This document shows positions 13,378 to 24,959 of a stretch of 64,000 nucleotides of DNA, in pieces. The notes under the pieces were generated by a model. That model was not told where the DNA came from. It searched no databases and saw only the letters and a list, made by a program, of their open reading frames with translations. The stretch comes from Unio delphinus. Taxonomy: Eukaryota > Mollusca > Bivalvia > Unionida > Unionidae. The stretch is from contig JAQISU010000163.1 in the NCBI GenBank assembly GCA_029339505.1, forward strand, positions 2,232,001-2,296,000, written 5' to 3'. A program made the position numbers and the translations under genes. Position 1 is the stretch's first letter. Each line of letters begins with the position of its first letter.

Positions 13378-13918
13378 CTGTTTATACCTTGAATTACTCT
13401 TACAAATTGTCACACGATATTATTAGGTGTTGTCAAAATCTATTTTATGACAATGAAATCCCTTCGAAGTTTGGCCAATTTTAAATGTGATTTTTCAGAT
13501 GGTTAGATTGAGCATAAAGTAATTTCCAAATGTTTTGACATTTCAAACAAAGAAAATTAAAGTGAAGAAAGTTGTATGCAATATAACCCATTTAAATATT
13601 ACACTAAAATTGTATGATTGTACAGCATATATAAACCTAATTGTGCCAATTTATGGGCTGAATACATAATTACTAGAAATATTTAGTTCTGAATGCTGTA
13701 ATAGTTATAAAATTAATACATATATTGTTCCAAGACCAAAACAAAACTTCACTAATAACTTTCTTATCTAACTAGCTTCATTGCTATTTTATAAGAACCT
13801 TTTTGCATGATACAAATATTGACAAACATTTTCTATGTAATATGCAGCATTATATATATAACCATAATTGTCTTCAATGTACTATGCAGCATTATACCTA
13901 TAACCATAACTGTCTTCA

Positions 13919-14176
13919 ATGTTGTTGTTGTTGTTGTAGGGTTTAACGCCATTTTTCAGCACATGATAGGCTATACATGGTAACCAGTATCATCGGTGGA
14001 GGAAGAATACCGGATAAAACCCCGGAAAGAACCACCAACCCACGAGAAGCTACTGGCAAGCTTTCTCACATAACAACATTAGCCAAATCTTAGACTCGAA
14101 CCCATGTGGACAGAGGTGAGATGGCAGTGATCTGTAACGGAAAGCACTTTAGACCACTTGGCCACCTGGAGCCCCT
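13919..14176 (-). mobile_element. tRNA-derived SINE, family A (copy 2)
   Basis: Full-length minus-strand copy with a (GTT)n tail on the + strand at 13920 and a tRNA-like head ending near 14174. Both sides are 42-bp minisatellite monomers, so it was inserted into, or amplified with, that array. Confidence 0.88.
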
Positions 14177-14352
14177 GTATTCAATGTATTATGCATCATT
14201 ATACCTATAAATATAACTGTCTTCAATGTACTTTGCAGCATTATACCTATAACCATAACTGTCTTCAATGTACTATGCAGCATTATACCTAAAACCATAA
14301 TTGTCTTCAATGTACTATGCAGCATTATACCTATAACCATAACTGTCTTCAA

Positions 14353-14612
14353 TGTTGTTGTTGTTGTTGTTGTAGGGTTTAACACCAATTTTCAGCACAT
14401 GATAGGCTATACATGGCAACCAGTATTATTGATGGAGGAAGAATGTCGGATAAAACCCCAGAAAGAACCACTGACCCACGAGAAGCTACTGGCAAGCTTT
14501 CTCACATAACAACATTAGTCAAATCTTAGACTCGAACCCACGTGGACAGAGGTGAGATGGCAGTGATCTGTAACGGAAAGCACTTTAGACCACTTGGCCA
14601 CTTGGGACCTCT
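14353..14612 (-). mobile_element. tRNA-derived SINE, family A (copy 3)
   Basis: Nearly identical to the copy 433 bp upstream, in the same orientation and in the same position within a 42-bp monomer. Duplication with the array is more likely than independent insertion. Confidence 0.88.
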
Positions 14613-16902
14613 GTCTTCAATGTACTATGCAGCATTTACCTATAATCATAGCTTTCTTTAATGTACTATTCAGCATTATACCTATAACCATAATTGTCTT
14701 CAATGTACTATGCAGCATTATACCTATAACCATAATTGTCTTCAATGTACTATGCAGCATTATACCTATAACCATAATTGTCTTCAATGTACTATGCAGC
14801 ATTATACCTATAACCATTACTGTCTTCAATGTGCTATGCAGTATTATACTTATAACCATAACTGTATCCAATGTACTATGCAGTATTATACCTATAACCA
14901 TAATTGTCTTCAATGTACTATGCAGCATTATACCTAAAACCATAATTGTCTTCAATGTACTTTGCAGCATTATACCTATAACCATTACTGTCTCCAATGT
15001 ACTATGCAGCATTATACCTATAACCATAATTGTCTTCAATGTAACTATGCAGCATTATACCTATAACCATAATTGTCTTCAATGTACTATGCAGCATTAT
15101 ACCTATAACCATAATTGTCTTCAATGTAACTATGCAGCATTATACCTATAACCATAATTGTCTTCAATGTACTATGCAGCATTATACCTATAACCATTAC
15201 TGTCTCCAATGTACTAAGCAGCATTATACCTAAAACCATAATTGTCTTCAATGTACTATGCAGCATTATACCTATAACCATTACAGTCTCCAATGTACTA
15301 TGCAGCATTATACCTATAACCATAATTGTCTTCAATGTAACTATGCAGCATTATACCTATAACCATAATTATCTTCAATGTACTATGCAGCATTATACCT
15401 ATAACCATAATTGTCTTCAATGTAACTATGCAGCATTATACCTAAAACCATAATTGTCTTCAATGTACTATGCAGCATTATACCTATAACCATAATTGTC
15501 TTCAATGTACTATGCAGCATTATACCTAAAACCATAATTGTCTTCAATGTACTTTGCAGCATTATACCTATAACCATTACTGTCTCCAATGTACTATGCA
15601 GCATTATACCTAAAACCATAATTGTCTTCAATGTAACTATGCAGCATTATACCTATAACCATTACTGTCTCCAATGTACTATGCAGCATTATACCTAAAA
15701 CCATAATTGTCTTCAATGTACTATGCAGCATTATACCTATAACCATTACAGTCTCCAATGTACTAAGCAGCATTATACCTATAACCATAATTGTCTTCAA
15801 TGTAACTATGCAGCATTATACGTATAACCATAATTGTCTTCCATGTACTATGCAGCATTATACCTATAACCATAATTGTCTTCAATGTACTATGCAGCAT
15901 TATACCTAAAACCATAATTGTCTTCAATGTACTATGCAGCATTATACCTATAACCATAATTGTCTTCAATGTACTATGCAGCATTATACCTATAGCCATA
16001 ATTGTCTTCAATGTACTATGCAGCATTATACCTATAACCATAATTGTCTTCAATGTACTATGCAGCATTATACCTATAGCCATAATTGTCTTCAATGTAC
16101 TATGCAGCTTTATACCTATAACCATAATTGTCTTCAATGTGCTATGCAGCATTATACCTATAACCATAATTGTCTTCAATGTAACTATGCAGAATTATAC
16201 CTATAACCATAATGGACTTTAATGTACTATGCAGCATTATACCTATAACCATAATTGTCTTCAATGTAACTATGCAGCATTATACCTAAAACCATAATTG
16301 TCTTCAATGTACTATGCAGCATTATACCTATAACCATAATTGTCTTCAATGTACTATGCAGCATTATACCTATAGCCATAATTGTCTTCAATGTACTATG
16401 CAGCTTTATACCTATAACCATAATTGTCTTCAATGTGCTATGCAGCATTATACCTATAACCATAATTGTCTTCAATGTAACTATGCAGAATTATACCTAT
16501 AACCATAATGGACTTTAATGTACTATGCAGCATTATACCTATAACCATAATTGTCTTCAATGTAACTATGCAGCATTATACCTATAACCATAATTGTCTT
16601 CAATGTGCCATGTATTATGACAGAATCACATAATACCATATATACTTCTGTACAAGACTAACCAAACTGCATAAATCCAGATCTTTCATTGCATAATTTA
16701 TCAACAGATATGGGTCTATGCAGTTTGTAATGATTAATCAGTAAGACAAGCAAAACAGACCTTGATCTGAGATACATTATGGAATCGGGGATCAAGGTCT
16801 ATATATTAGGGGCTATGTTGTTTTTAAGCGATCATATACAATAACAGATTGGCGAGGAAAAAAAAAATCGCTTGATTATAAAGAATGCTTGAACAAATAT
16901 CC

Positions 16903-17016
16903 AGCAAGTGGCTGAGTGGTTTAAAGTGCTCACTGTTATGGATCACTGCCATTCACCTCTGCCTGTGTGAGTTTGAGTATTAGGTTTGGCAAATGTGGGT
17001 ATGTGAGAAAGGTCAC
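16903..17016 (+). mobile_element. tRNA-derived SINE, family A, 5' half (split copy)
   Basis: The tRNA-like head (AAGTGGCTGAGTGGTTTAAAG) and the start of the body stop at GTGAGAAAG. The body resumes in the same orientation at 20722 with AAAGCTTGCCAG. The L2-like retrotransposon between them therefore inserted into this SINE. The shared AAAG could be a short target duplication. Confidence 0.8.
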
Positions 17017-17039
17017 AAAGGTCAGTCCATTTTTTCTGT

Positions 17040-17863
17040 TTCTACTGTCCTCCTCCTAGTAGAAAAAACAAGCTGACTGAATCTCTCTTTTTGGAGCAGT
17101 TTCCAAATCTTCTAGAGTATGGAAATTCGATAGGTGGCAACCTAATTATTCTTTGAGATTTCAACTTTCACTATGACTGTCATGATAAACCAAACACGTC
17201 AAAACTCCTAGATTCCATTCATGTTTTCAATCTTAAACAGTCAATTTGACATCCAAGAAAACCTAACAACTTTCTTACATCCAACAGCAGAACAACTTAA
17301 CTGCCTGCATTCATTGCTTGAAAAACATGCCCCAGCCACCAAATGCAGACTATCAACAAAAAAGTGTTCTCCTTGGTATAGCAGTGTTAGGGACCAGCTT
17401 CGCACTGCTAAAAGACATCGCCGAAAAGCAGAGAGGCTTTGGCTTTTCACCAGACTCACTATTCATAAACAAATCTATGAAGCCGCTAAGAAGACGTCAC
17501 AAACATAGTCCATTTAGCCAAATCATCCCACTACAGTACTAAGATCATGGAGAGTTCCAGCTGCAAAGAGCTCTTCGAGATAACTAACAAACTAATGTCA
17601 AGGAACAAATGTACACCACTTCCAACAACCTTCTCTCCACTAGACCTACCAGACCTATTTGCAAATTTCTTCGATGACAAAGTTCAAACCATTAGAGATT
17701 TGCTTGACAGCACAATTTCAACTGATTCATCACCATACAGTTATGATGCAGAATTTCAGCAACAACCGTTAGGAGCATTTGAACCTGTTTCTATAGATTT
17801 AGTACAGACAATCGTGATGAAAAGTGCACCAAAGTCTTGTGAACTTGATCCAATTCCGACATC

Positions 17864-17865
<2 letters not shown>
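17040..17865 (+). pseudogene. Endonuclease C-terminus and RT N-terminal part of L2-like ORF
   Basis: A conceptual frame near 17135-17175 reads as the DFNFH signature of the AP endonuclease, with a stop where the preceding residue should be. The region 17221-17508 encodes the basic linker with a CSPWYSSVRDQLRTAKRHRR-type stretch. 17547-17865 encodes the lead-in to the RT domain and is cut by the inverted insertion just after the residues SCELDPIPTS. Several frame changes show decay. Confidence 0.8.
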
Positions 17866-17909
<44 letters not shown>

Positions 17910-19052
17910 CTTTATTTATAGAGGGTGACTCATTAGTCAAGGACTATTCTCCCTTGAGGCCCTCTTAATGAAAGTATAACAAATGCACATTGTGTGAAGA
18001 AGCAATAATTAGTGCTTATATTAGCATGTTTTGTATTAAAATACTAAATTCCATTATCTGTTAGAAATACATGCATGCTCCTGATATCTCTTCTTAAATA
18101 CTCTAATATTTTCAGCCGATTTTACATGTAGTGGAAGCTTATTCCACAGAACTATACCAGAGTATTGAAAACTTTTTGAATTGCTCTGTTCTTGGTTTTG
18201 GTACTAGAAAGTTTCCATGTGAGATTGATCTGAACTGGTATTGTGTTGAAAAAGGCCTGAATAAGTCCTGAAGATACTCTGGTGCAGTTCCATGTAGACA
18301 TTTATATAAAAGAACTGCCTTGTGAAAATCTATCCTGTCATATATTGTGAACCAATTGAGTTCTGTATATAATGCTTTTGAGGGATGGTCAACAGATGTA
18401 TCTAAAATTACATGTGCTGCTCGTTTCTGGAGTTTATAAATCCTGTCAAGCTCAGATTTAGCACAGTTTCCCCATACATTAGAACAGTAATCCATTGTTG
18501 GAAGAATATATGTCTTGTAGTATAGATTGCGAGTTTCCATAGGTAAATATTTCTTGATTCTGCTGAGAAGGGCAATTTTGGAAGACAGTGTTTTACAAAG
18601 CTTATCAATATGGTCATTCCATAATAAATTATTATCTATGGACACACCTACAAGCCTTTCATGATTGACATTTTCTAATGGATGATTATTTATTGCAAGA
18701 GATGGTTTTGGGTTCCCTGACGTGTGTAGCTTTTGTGTCATCCCCAGAATCATACATTTTGTTTTACCTTCATTAATTACCATCCTATTTTGTTGTGCCC
18801 AGTTTTGGACTCTAATAAGATCTGAGTTCAATCTTGTTTGGATAACTTCAGTATCAGAACTAGCTGTATACAAGGTTGCATCATCTGCAAACAATTCTGT
18901 ATTGGTGGATTCATTATTTAATGGTAGATCATTGATATAGAAAAGGTAGAGGAGAGGGCCTAAAACTGAACCTTGAGGGACTCCTGAATGAATAATGCGA
19001 GTTTGAGAGCTAATATTGCCAATGCTTACTTGTTGAGACCTTTGGTTTAGGT
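17866..19052 (-). mobile_element. Second non-LTR retrotransposon, inverted and 5'-truncated
   Basis: Inserted tail-left into the L2-like element. Its 3' end is an (ATT)n tail seen as (AAT)n at 17866-17908, followed on its strand by about 230 bp of 3' UTR. Only the 3' part of the RT ORF remains. It belongs to the Jockey/CR1 group by its FADD and GVPQGSVLGP motifs and is clearly different from the host L2-like RT (YADD, GVLQGSVLGP). Confidence 0.85.
18139..19050 (-). pseudogene. Reverse transcriptase fragment of the inner retrotransposon
   Basis: An open frame of about 300 codons covers RT motifs from the GVPQGSVLGPLLYLFYINDL block through the catalytic FADD box (TELFADDATLY) to the thumb and C-terminal domain with RIKKYLPMETRNLYYKTYILP. 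The N-terminal RT motifs and endonuclease are missing because of 5' truncation. The first dozen codons of the longer open frame belong to the interrupted L2-like element read backwards. The frame is otherwise open, so insertion is fairly young. Confidence 0.85.
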
Positions 19053-20523
19053 ATGCTGCTTGAGTGCTTAGACCCAATATTGCCTTCACTAACTGATGAT
19101 ATTAATATCTCTCTCTCATCAGGGGAATTTCCATCATTTTTCAAAACTGCCATCGTAAAGCCACTGCTGAAGAAACCAACAGTAGACCATAACGATTTAA
19201 AGAACTACTGCCCAGTTTCTAATATCCCGTTCATATAAAAAATCTTAGAAAAGGTTGTTCTAACTCAACTTGTATCTCATTTGAATTCAAACAGTCTTTT
19301 TAGCAATGTACAGTCTGCATATTGCCCTTGCCACAGTACGGAAACTACTCTTCTGAAAGTATTTAGTGACATTCTCTCTGCTTTGGATAGTGGAAAGATT
19401 ACAGTCCTCACTCTCTTAGATTTATCTGCAGCATTTGACACAATAAACCATGATCTATTACTTCACTGTCTCCAGCATGTATTTGGCATTCTGAATATAG
19501 CCTTACAGTGGTTCAAGTCCTACTTAATGAACAGGACACAAATTATATCTGCAAATGGAATACACTCCAGCCCAGTTGACGTATGTTGTGGTGTTCTACA
19601 GGGATCTGTTCTTGGACCTGTTCTCTTCATTCTGTACACTCAGCCACTCTCAAGTGTCATAGATCATCACTCAGTGTCGTACCAATTGTATGCTGATGAC
19701 ACCCAAATATACAAGTCAAGCCACCCAAATGAAGTTGATGCTACCATTCATGGCATAGAGAAGTGCATTTCTGATGTGAAATCATGGATGACATGTAACA
19801 AGCTGCAGATGAATGATGATAAAACTGAGGCTATTCTGATCACAACACAAAGACTGTCTCATTCACATCCTTCACCTCAGACAATAAATATCAGCAACAC
19901 CAGCATTAAATTCTCAGTCAGTACGGAACCTAGGCATTACTCTAGACAGTACTCTCACATTGCACCAACATGTCATGAACATCTGCAGGGCTGCTTATCT
20001 TGAATTGAGACTCATCAGTTCCATTCGTAAATATCTTTCAGTTGATGCCACTAAAACACTTGTGTTTTCATTAGTACTTTCAAGACTGGATTATTGTAAC
20101 TCAATTCTGTCTGGTTCATCACAATATTTACTCCAGAAACTTCAAAAAGTTCAAAACACAGCTGCACGGATCATCTTTAGAGTACCTCGATCAGAGCACA
20201 CCTCACCACTGCTCTGTACCCTACACTGGCTATCAATTCAATACAGAATCAAACACAAAATTTGTTCTCTGTGCTATGTTTCAATGACAGACTCCAGTCC
20301 AACATACCTATCCAGCCTCACCCATGTGTATACACCAGCTAGATCCTTACGCTCTTCTTCTGATAATCGTATACTCATTGTTCCCAAGGTGAAAACAAAG
20401 TCATATGGACAACGTTCGCTTGCACACCAGGGCCCAGCGATATGGAACGAATTGCCCATTGAAATTAGACACGAAGACGCAGTAGTCCCTTTTAAGAGTG
20501 CTCTCAAGACTCACCTGTTTTGA
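19053..20523 (+). pseudogene. Reverse transcriptase domain of the L2-like element
   Basis: Continues the L2-like ORF after the inverted insertion. It shows KPLLKKPTVD, SAYCPCHSTETTLLKV, LLDLSAAFDTINHDLL (catalytic Asp in AFDT), GVLQGSVLGPVLF and the YADDTQIYKS box. From about 19960 the C-terminal domain follows in another frame. A stop within the KNYCPVSN block near 19237 and a frame change near 19960 mean no full-length protein can be made. Confidence 0.88.
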
Positions 20524-20721
20524 CTGCAGGAACAAACTTAGCGACCTAATCATGTTTTGTATCTTATATGTTTTCAGCATGTTTTTATGTTTTCCAATAT
20601 CATTCGTTTTGTCATTTGTTGTTCTGTAGTGTAGTCATATCATTATTGATGGTGTAAAGCGCTTAGAGCTTAGAAAGATTAGGCGCTATACAAAGTCCTC
20701 ATTATTATTAGTATTATTATT

Positions 20722-20865
20722 AAAGCTTGCCAGTGGCTTTTTTGTGGGTTGGCGTTTCTTTCCAGGGGTTTTTCTAGGATCTTACTCCACCATTTATACT
20801 GGCCGCCATGCATATCCTGTTTTGTGCTGAAAAACGATGTTAAACCCTACAACAACAACAAATAT
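20722..20865 (+). mobile_element. tRNA-derived SINE, family A, 3' half (split copy)
   Basis: Body and (CAA)n tail of the SINE whose head lies at 16903-17016. Landmarks are CTTGCCAGTGGCTT and GTTAAACCCTACAACAAC. Confidence 0.8.
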
Positions 20866-20869
20866 CAAA

Positions 20870-21250
20870 GGTAGTTAGCTTCAGTAAGCAATCAATGATC
20901 AAGGTGGAGAAAAGACAGTCCAAAAGAAATATATAACCTGGATGGACTAGTGAAAAGTCTAGTCATGCATCAACAAGTACCAGATCATTTCCACAGTAAC
21001 ATTTCCCAGTCTATTGAGAAGGAACATGGTTTCATACTGAGGTACAATTAAATATTTGAGTTGCTCTACAGCCATGTTCCATTACTGGCATTCAAACAAC
21101 AAGAAAACAACAGTAATTAATGACTATAAATCAATAGAGATACAATGGAATCAAAGCTGATGGTGAGTCAAACATCCTCAGGGACATCAGAACTATCATT
21201 TCTAAAAAGAATAATTTTAAATCTATCCATGGGTCAATATCACTCTAATA
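20870..21250. other. Unannotated AT-rich DNA
   Basis: I see no gene, repeat or mobile element. Confidence 0.5.
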
Positions 21251-21253
21251 ATA

Positions 21254-21274
21254 CAGAACAATGCACACACACAT

Positions 21275-21320
<46 letters not shown>
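21254..21320. repeat. (CA)n microsatellite
   Basis: CA dinucleotide run with a few CATA interruptions at its left end. Confidence 0.95.
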
Positions 21321-21322
<2 letters not shown>

Positions 21323-21783
21323 TTGTTTTGTTGTCCGAATAAAAAATCAGCTCTTATATTGACCTGGTTTTGTAATTTGATCTTATTTTTACAGTGCTTG
21401 ATTGTAATGAATATTTGAATTGCTCTAGGCACAAACCAAACATGGCTGCAAAATCACAAGACAATGCTATTAGTTATTTGCTGTTCGTCAATAAAATATA
21501 ATGAAATGGAAGCAGAGCAGATGGCAAATCACACACTTCTCTTTTTATTTAAGGGCCAAACAACTGAAAATAATAATTGGATAGAAAATTAATGGGACAA
21601 AATTTGGTAAGACAATTTATATCTGGAGATTGATGCCAAACATATTTAAAACCCCAATATGGTAAACAAGTGGTAGACGCATTATTATATAATGCTTGCT
21701 ACTTTTAAATGTTATTGTAATTGTTATTTAACTTTCTTTATACATACATTACATTAATCACACTAAATGGTTCTGATGTTGAC

Positions 21784-22090
21784 ACAGACTGGTCTGTGAG
21801 GGATATCTGTTGCATATGAATGTAAAATAAGAGTGCAGACTGGTCTATGAGGTAGATTTGTTGCATATGAATGTAAAATAAGAGTGCAGACTGGTCTATG
21901 GGGTAGATTTGTTGCTTATGAACGTAAAACAAGAGTGCAGACTGGTCTATGAGGTAGATTTGTTGCATATGAATGTAAAACAAGAGTGCAGACTGGTCTA
22001 TGAGGTAGATTTGCTGCTTATGAATGTAAAACAAGAGTGCAGACTGGTCTATGAGGTAGATTTGTTGCATATGAATGTAAAACAAGAATG
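21784..22090. repeat. 51-bp minisatellite, about six copies
   Basis: Head-to-tail 51-bp units containing AGACTGGTCTATGAGGTAG and GCATATGAATGTAAAA. The open frames here are repeat artefacts. Confidence 0.93.
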
Positions 22091-22180
22091 CCATCACTGC
22101 ACTGAATCCCCACTTGGTATTTATAAGCATAAATGATACAGTAAGCATTAAGCATGTCTTGTATGGCATACAAACATCAA

Positions 22181-22184
<4 letters not shown>

Positions 22185-22222
<38 letters not shown>
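22185..22222. repeat. (AT)n microsatellite
   Basis: Uninterrupted AT dinucleotide run. Confidence 0.95.
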
Positions 22223-22224
<2 letters not shown>

Positions 22225-22229
<5 letters not shown>

Positions 22230-23475
22230 ATGGTTTATGATGGTGTATAACATGAATCTGTATCTTTAAATGGTGTGTTGTTGATCACTTGTTACCTGAT
22301 GTGGCTGGTCTTTGTTATCTTTCTCTCTGTGGCTTTTGTGTTCGCTAAAACCAATAGCATCAGCAAGCTTCATATTTCCAGATATATAAATTCTTTTGGA
22401 ATATGTCTCCATGAGATCTTCTGATGTGGAGTGCAGAGATATGCATCCAATGTGTAAGATACTGGGGAATCTCACCTAAAGCATTGGGTTATTGGCTTGG
22501 AAACAAATGATAGCACCTAATTAATTTTTCACCTTTATTTGCTTAATGTCATGACAATATCCCATATTCTCCTGGCATCTCTAATTGGTATGTTCTAATT
22601 GGTATGTTCATGATGGCCATATGTCTGCTGCTATGCTAACAGACTGCCTGACATCTTCAAAGACCCAGCCTCCAATGATGCCTGGACTTTAATTTATATG
22701 TTGCCATTACCATAATATCATCTATTCTGGTCTAAAATCACCTCTTTCTACTACTGCCATATACCATAAGTAAAATTGCTGTGATTGTTAAAAGAAATGG
22801 GGAGGGGGAAGATTAGGGACAGAGGGGTGGTCATATCAAGTGATATGTGTACCATCCAGTTTTGTTTATTTTACATGAATTTAATAATAAAATATTACAA
22901 TCTTTTAACAACTTTGGCTTGCTTAAAAACAGACCTTGTTGTGGAAATAAGCACTCACTACATATAAGAAATGGTTTCCTGAAGATAAAACCAATGAATT
23001 CACTCAAATTGAAAAAAATACACTGCATTATGTAATGTTTGTTTTGGCTGTGGTATGCCTGTATAAGGTTTAACATGGCTGATGTAATGTTTGTTTTGGT
23101 CATGGTATTTCTAAATAAGGTTTAACATGGCCGATGTAATGTTTGTTTTGGATGTGGTATTTCTAAATAGGGTTAAAGGTATATCAGCACAGTGACTAGG
23201 AAAAGTTTGAGAATCCCATTCAATGCACTTAAAAACATGATGAAACCCCAAAAGAATCAAATCTTTTAAAAGCAATGTCCAATTTCTGATAAACTGTATT
23301 CATTTAGAAATGTTAAACTGGAACATTATCATGTGTCTCATTCCAGGGCAAAAAGGTTGATCTATTATCCGGTTCTCGGATCATGCTGTGGGTGACATAA
23401 AGCCTATTCATCAATTCAACAAAGAGGAGGACCATTAGGAAAAAAATATTAGGCTGAAACCAGAATAATAAGAAG
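22225..23475. other. AT-rich DNA with a short ~52-bp repeat
   Basis: No gene recognised. About three imperfect copies of a roughly 52-bp unit (GGTTTAACATGG, TAATGTTTGTTTTGG) lie at 23037-23180. Confidence 0.55.
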
Positions 23476-23735
23476 GGGCCCCAAGTGGCTGAGTGGTCTA
23501 AAGTGCTCTCCATTATGGATCACTGACATCTCACCTCTGTCTGTGTGGGTTTGAATCTCATATTCAGCCAATGTGGATATGTGAGAGAACTTGCCAGTAG
23601 CTTCACATGGGTCAGTGGTTCTTTCAGGGGTTTTTCCCGGGATTCTTCCTCCACCATCAATACTGGCTGCCATGTATAGCCTATCATGTGCTGACAAATG
23701 GTGTTAAACCCTACTACTACAACAACAGTGTAATA
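23476..23735 (+). mobile_element. tRNA-derived SINE, family A (copy 4)
   Basis: Best-preserved plus-strand copy. The head has an A-box-like TGGCTGAGTGGTCTAAAG and a B-box-like GGTTTGAATCTCA. The body follows (TTGCCAGTAGCTTCACATGG), and the 3' tail is CTACTACTACAACAACA. Confidence 0.88.
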
Positions 23736-23839
23736 AGAGATTGTTGAACTGCAAATGACCCCATGGTGGCTACATTTTGTCCTTTTTAGCATTAAGCATA
23801 AGAACTTGTGATTGAAAAATTAAAATGAGCTGAAGGTGT

Positions 23840-24412
23840 CATCCAGCAGAGAATTTCCTGCTTGGTAATAATATCCCTAGCATAAAATTACCATTCAGTA
23901 GTACATGACCTGCTTGGTAATAATATCCTAGCATAAAATTACCATTCAATGGGGTATGACCTGCTTGGTAATAATATCCTAGCATAAAATTACCATTCAG
24001 TAGTACATGACCTGAATGGTAATAAAATCCCTAGCATAAAATTACCATTCAGTAGGGCATTTCCTGCTTGGTAATAATATCCTAGCATAAAATTACCATT
24101 CAGTAGGGCATTTCCTGCTTGGTAATAATATCCCTAGCATAAAATTACCATTCAGTAGGGCATTTCCTGCTTGGTAATAATATCCCTAGCATAAAATTAC
24201 CATTCAGTAGGGCATTTCCTGCTTGGCAATAATATCCTAGCATAAAATTACCATTCAGTAGGGCATTTCCTGCTTGGTAATAAAATCCCTAGCATAAAAT
24301 TACCATTCAGTAGGGCATGACCTGCTTGGTAATAATATCCCTAGCATAAAATTACCATTCAGTAGGGCATGACCTGCTTGGTAATAATATCCCTAGCATA
24401 AAATTACCATGC
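23840..24412. repeat. 52/53-bp minisatellite, about 11 copies
   Basis: Unit contains CTAGCATAAAATTACCATTC and CTGCTTGGTAATAATATCC. Copies differ by one base (CCTAG versus CCCTAG). Confidence 0.93.
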
Positions 24413-24454
24413 TAGTGTTGTAAGTGTATGGTGAGCTTTGTTGTTCCATTATTA

Positions 24455-24930
24455 GTGTCTAAATCACTCTGCTGGTGTCAAAACTGAGTAATGTTTGTCA
24501 TCCACATCTATTTTACTCTGCTGGTGTCAAAACTGAGTAATGTTTGTCATCCACATCTATTTTACTCTGCTGGTGTCAAAACTGAGTAATGTTTGTCATC
24601 CACATCTATTTTACTCTGTTGGTGATGTAACTGTGTTGTAAGGTTTGTCATCCACATCTATATTACTATGCTGGTGGTGTAACTGTGTTGTAAGGTGTGT
24701 CATCCACATCTATTTTACTCAGCTGGGGGTGTAACTGTGTTGTAAGGTTTGTCATCCACATCTATTTTACTCAGCTGGGGGTGTAACTGTGTTGTAAGGT
24801 TTGTCATTCACATCTATTTTACTCAGCTGGGCGTGTAACTGTGTTGTAAGGTTTGTCATCCACATTTATTTTACTCTGCTGGTGGTGTAACTGTGTTGTA
24901 AGGTTTGTCAGTACAATTAGTGTCTAAGTC
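24455..24930. repeat. 49-52-bp minisatellite, about nine copies
   Basis: All copies share TTTGTCATCCACATCTATTT. The first three carry GTCAAAACTGAGTAATG, the rest GTAACTGTGTTGTAAGG, so two monomer types occupy separate blocks. Confidence 0.9.
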
Positions 24931-24959
24931 ACTCTGCTGGTTTTATAACACCATAACAA

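Larger units (their letters stand above)
13851..16612. repeat. 42-bp minisatellite interrupted by two SINEs
   Basis: Dozens of copies of a 42-bp unit containing TGTCTTCAATGTACTATGC and CATTATACC. Some monomers have an extra A (GTAACTATG), which changes the reading frame and breaks the apparent 14-residue repeat ORFs into pieces on both strands. About 250 bp near 15934-16206 recurs near 16314-16502, a higher-order duplication. Confidence 0.97.
17030..20721 (+). mobile_element. L2/CR1-like non-LTR retrotransposon, 5'-truncated and dead
   Basis: Encodes in order the end of an AP endonuclease domain, a linker and a reverse transcriptase. The 3' end carries TGTAAAGCGCTTAGAGC and GCGCTATACAAAG, followed by an ATT-rich tail, a style typical of L2-type elements. 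It is interrupted at 17866-19052 by another, inverted retroelement and interrupts a SINE. Stops and frame changes show it is inactive. Confidence 0.85.

Noticed and set aside
14149..16502. Opposite-strand repeat ORFs over the 42-bp array
   Set aside because: Both strands are open in pieces that end wherever a monomer has an extra A, as expected for non-coding repeats.
13851..16612. Possible CRISPR-like array (regular 42-bp units)
   Set aside because: There are no unique spacers. The whole unit is repeated, and the DNA is eukaryotic.
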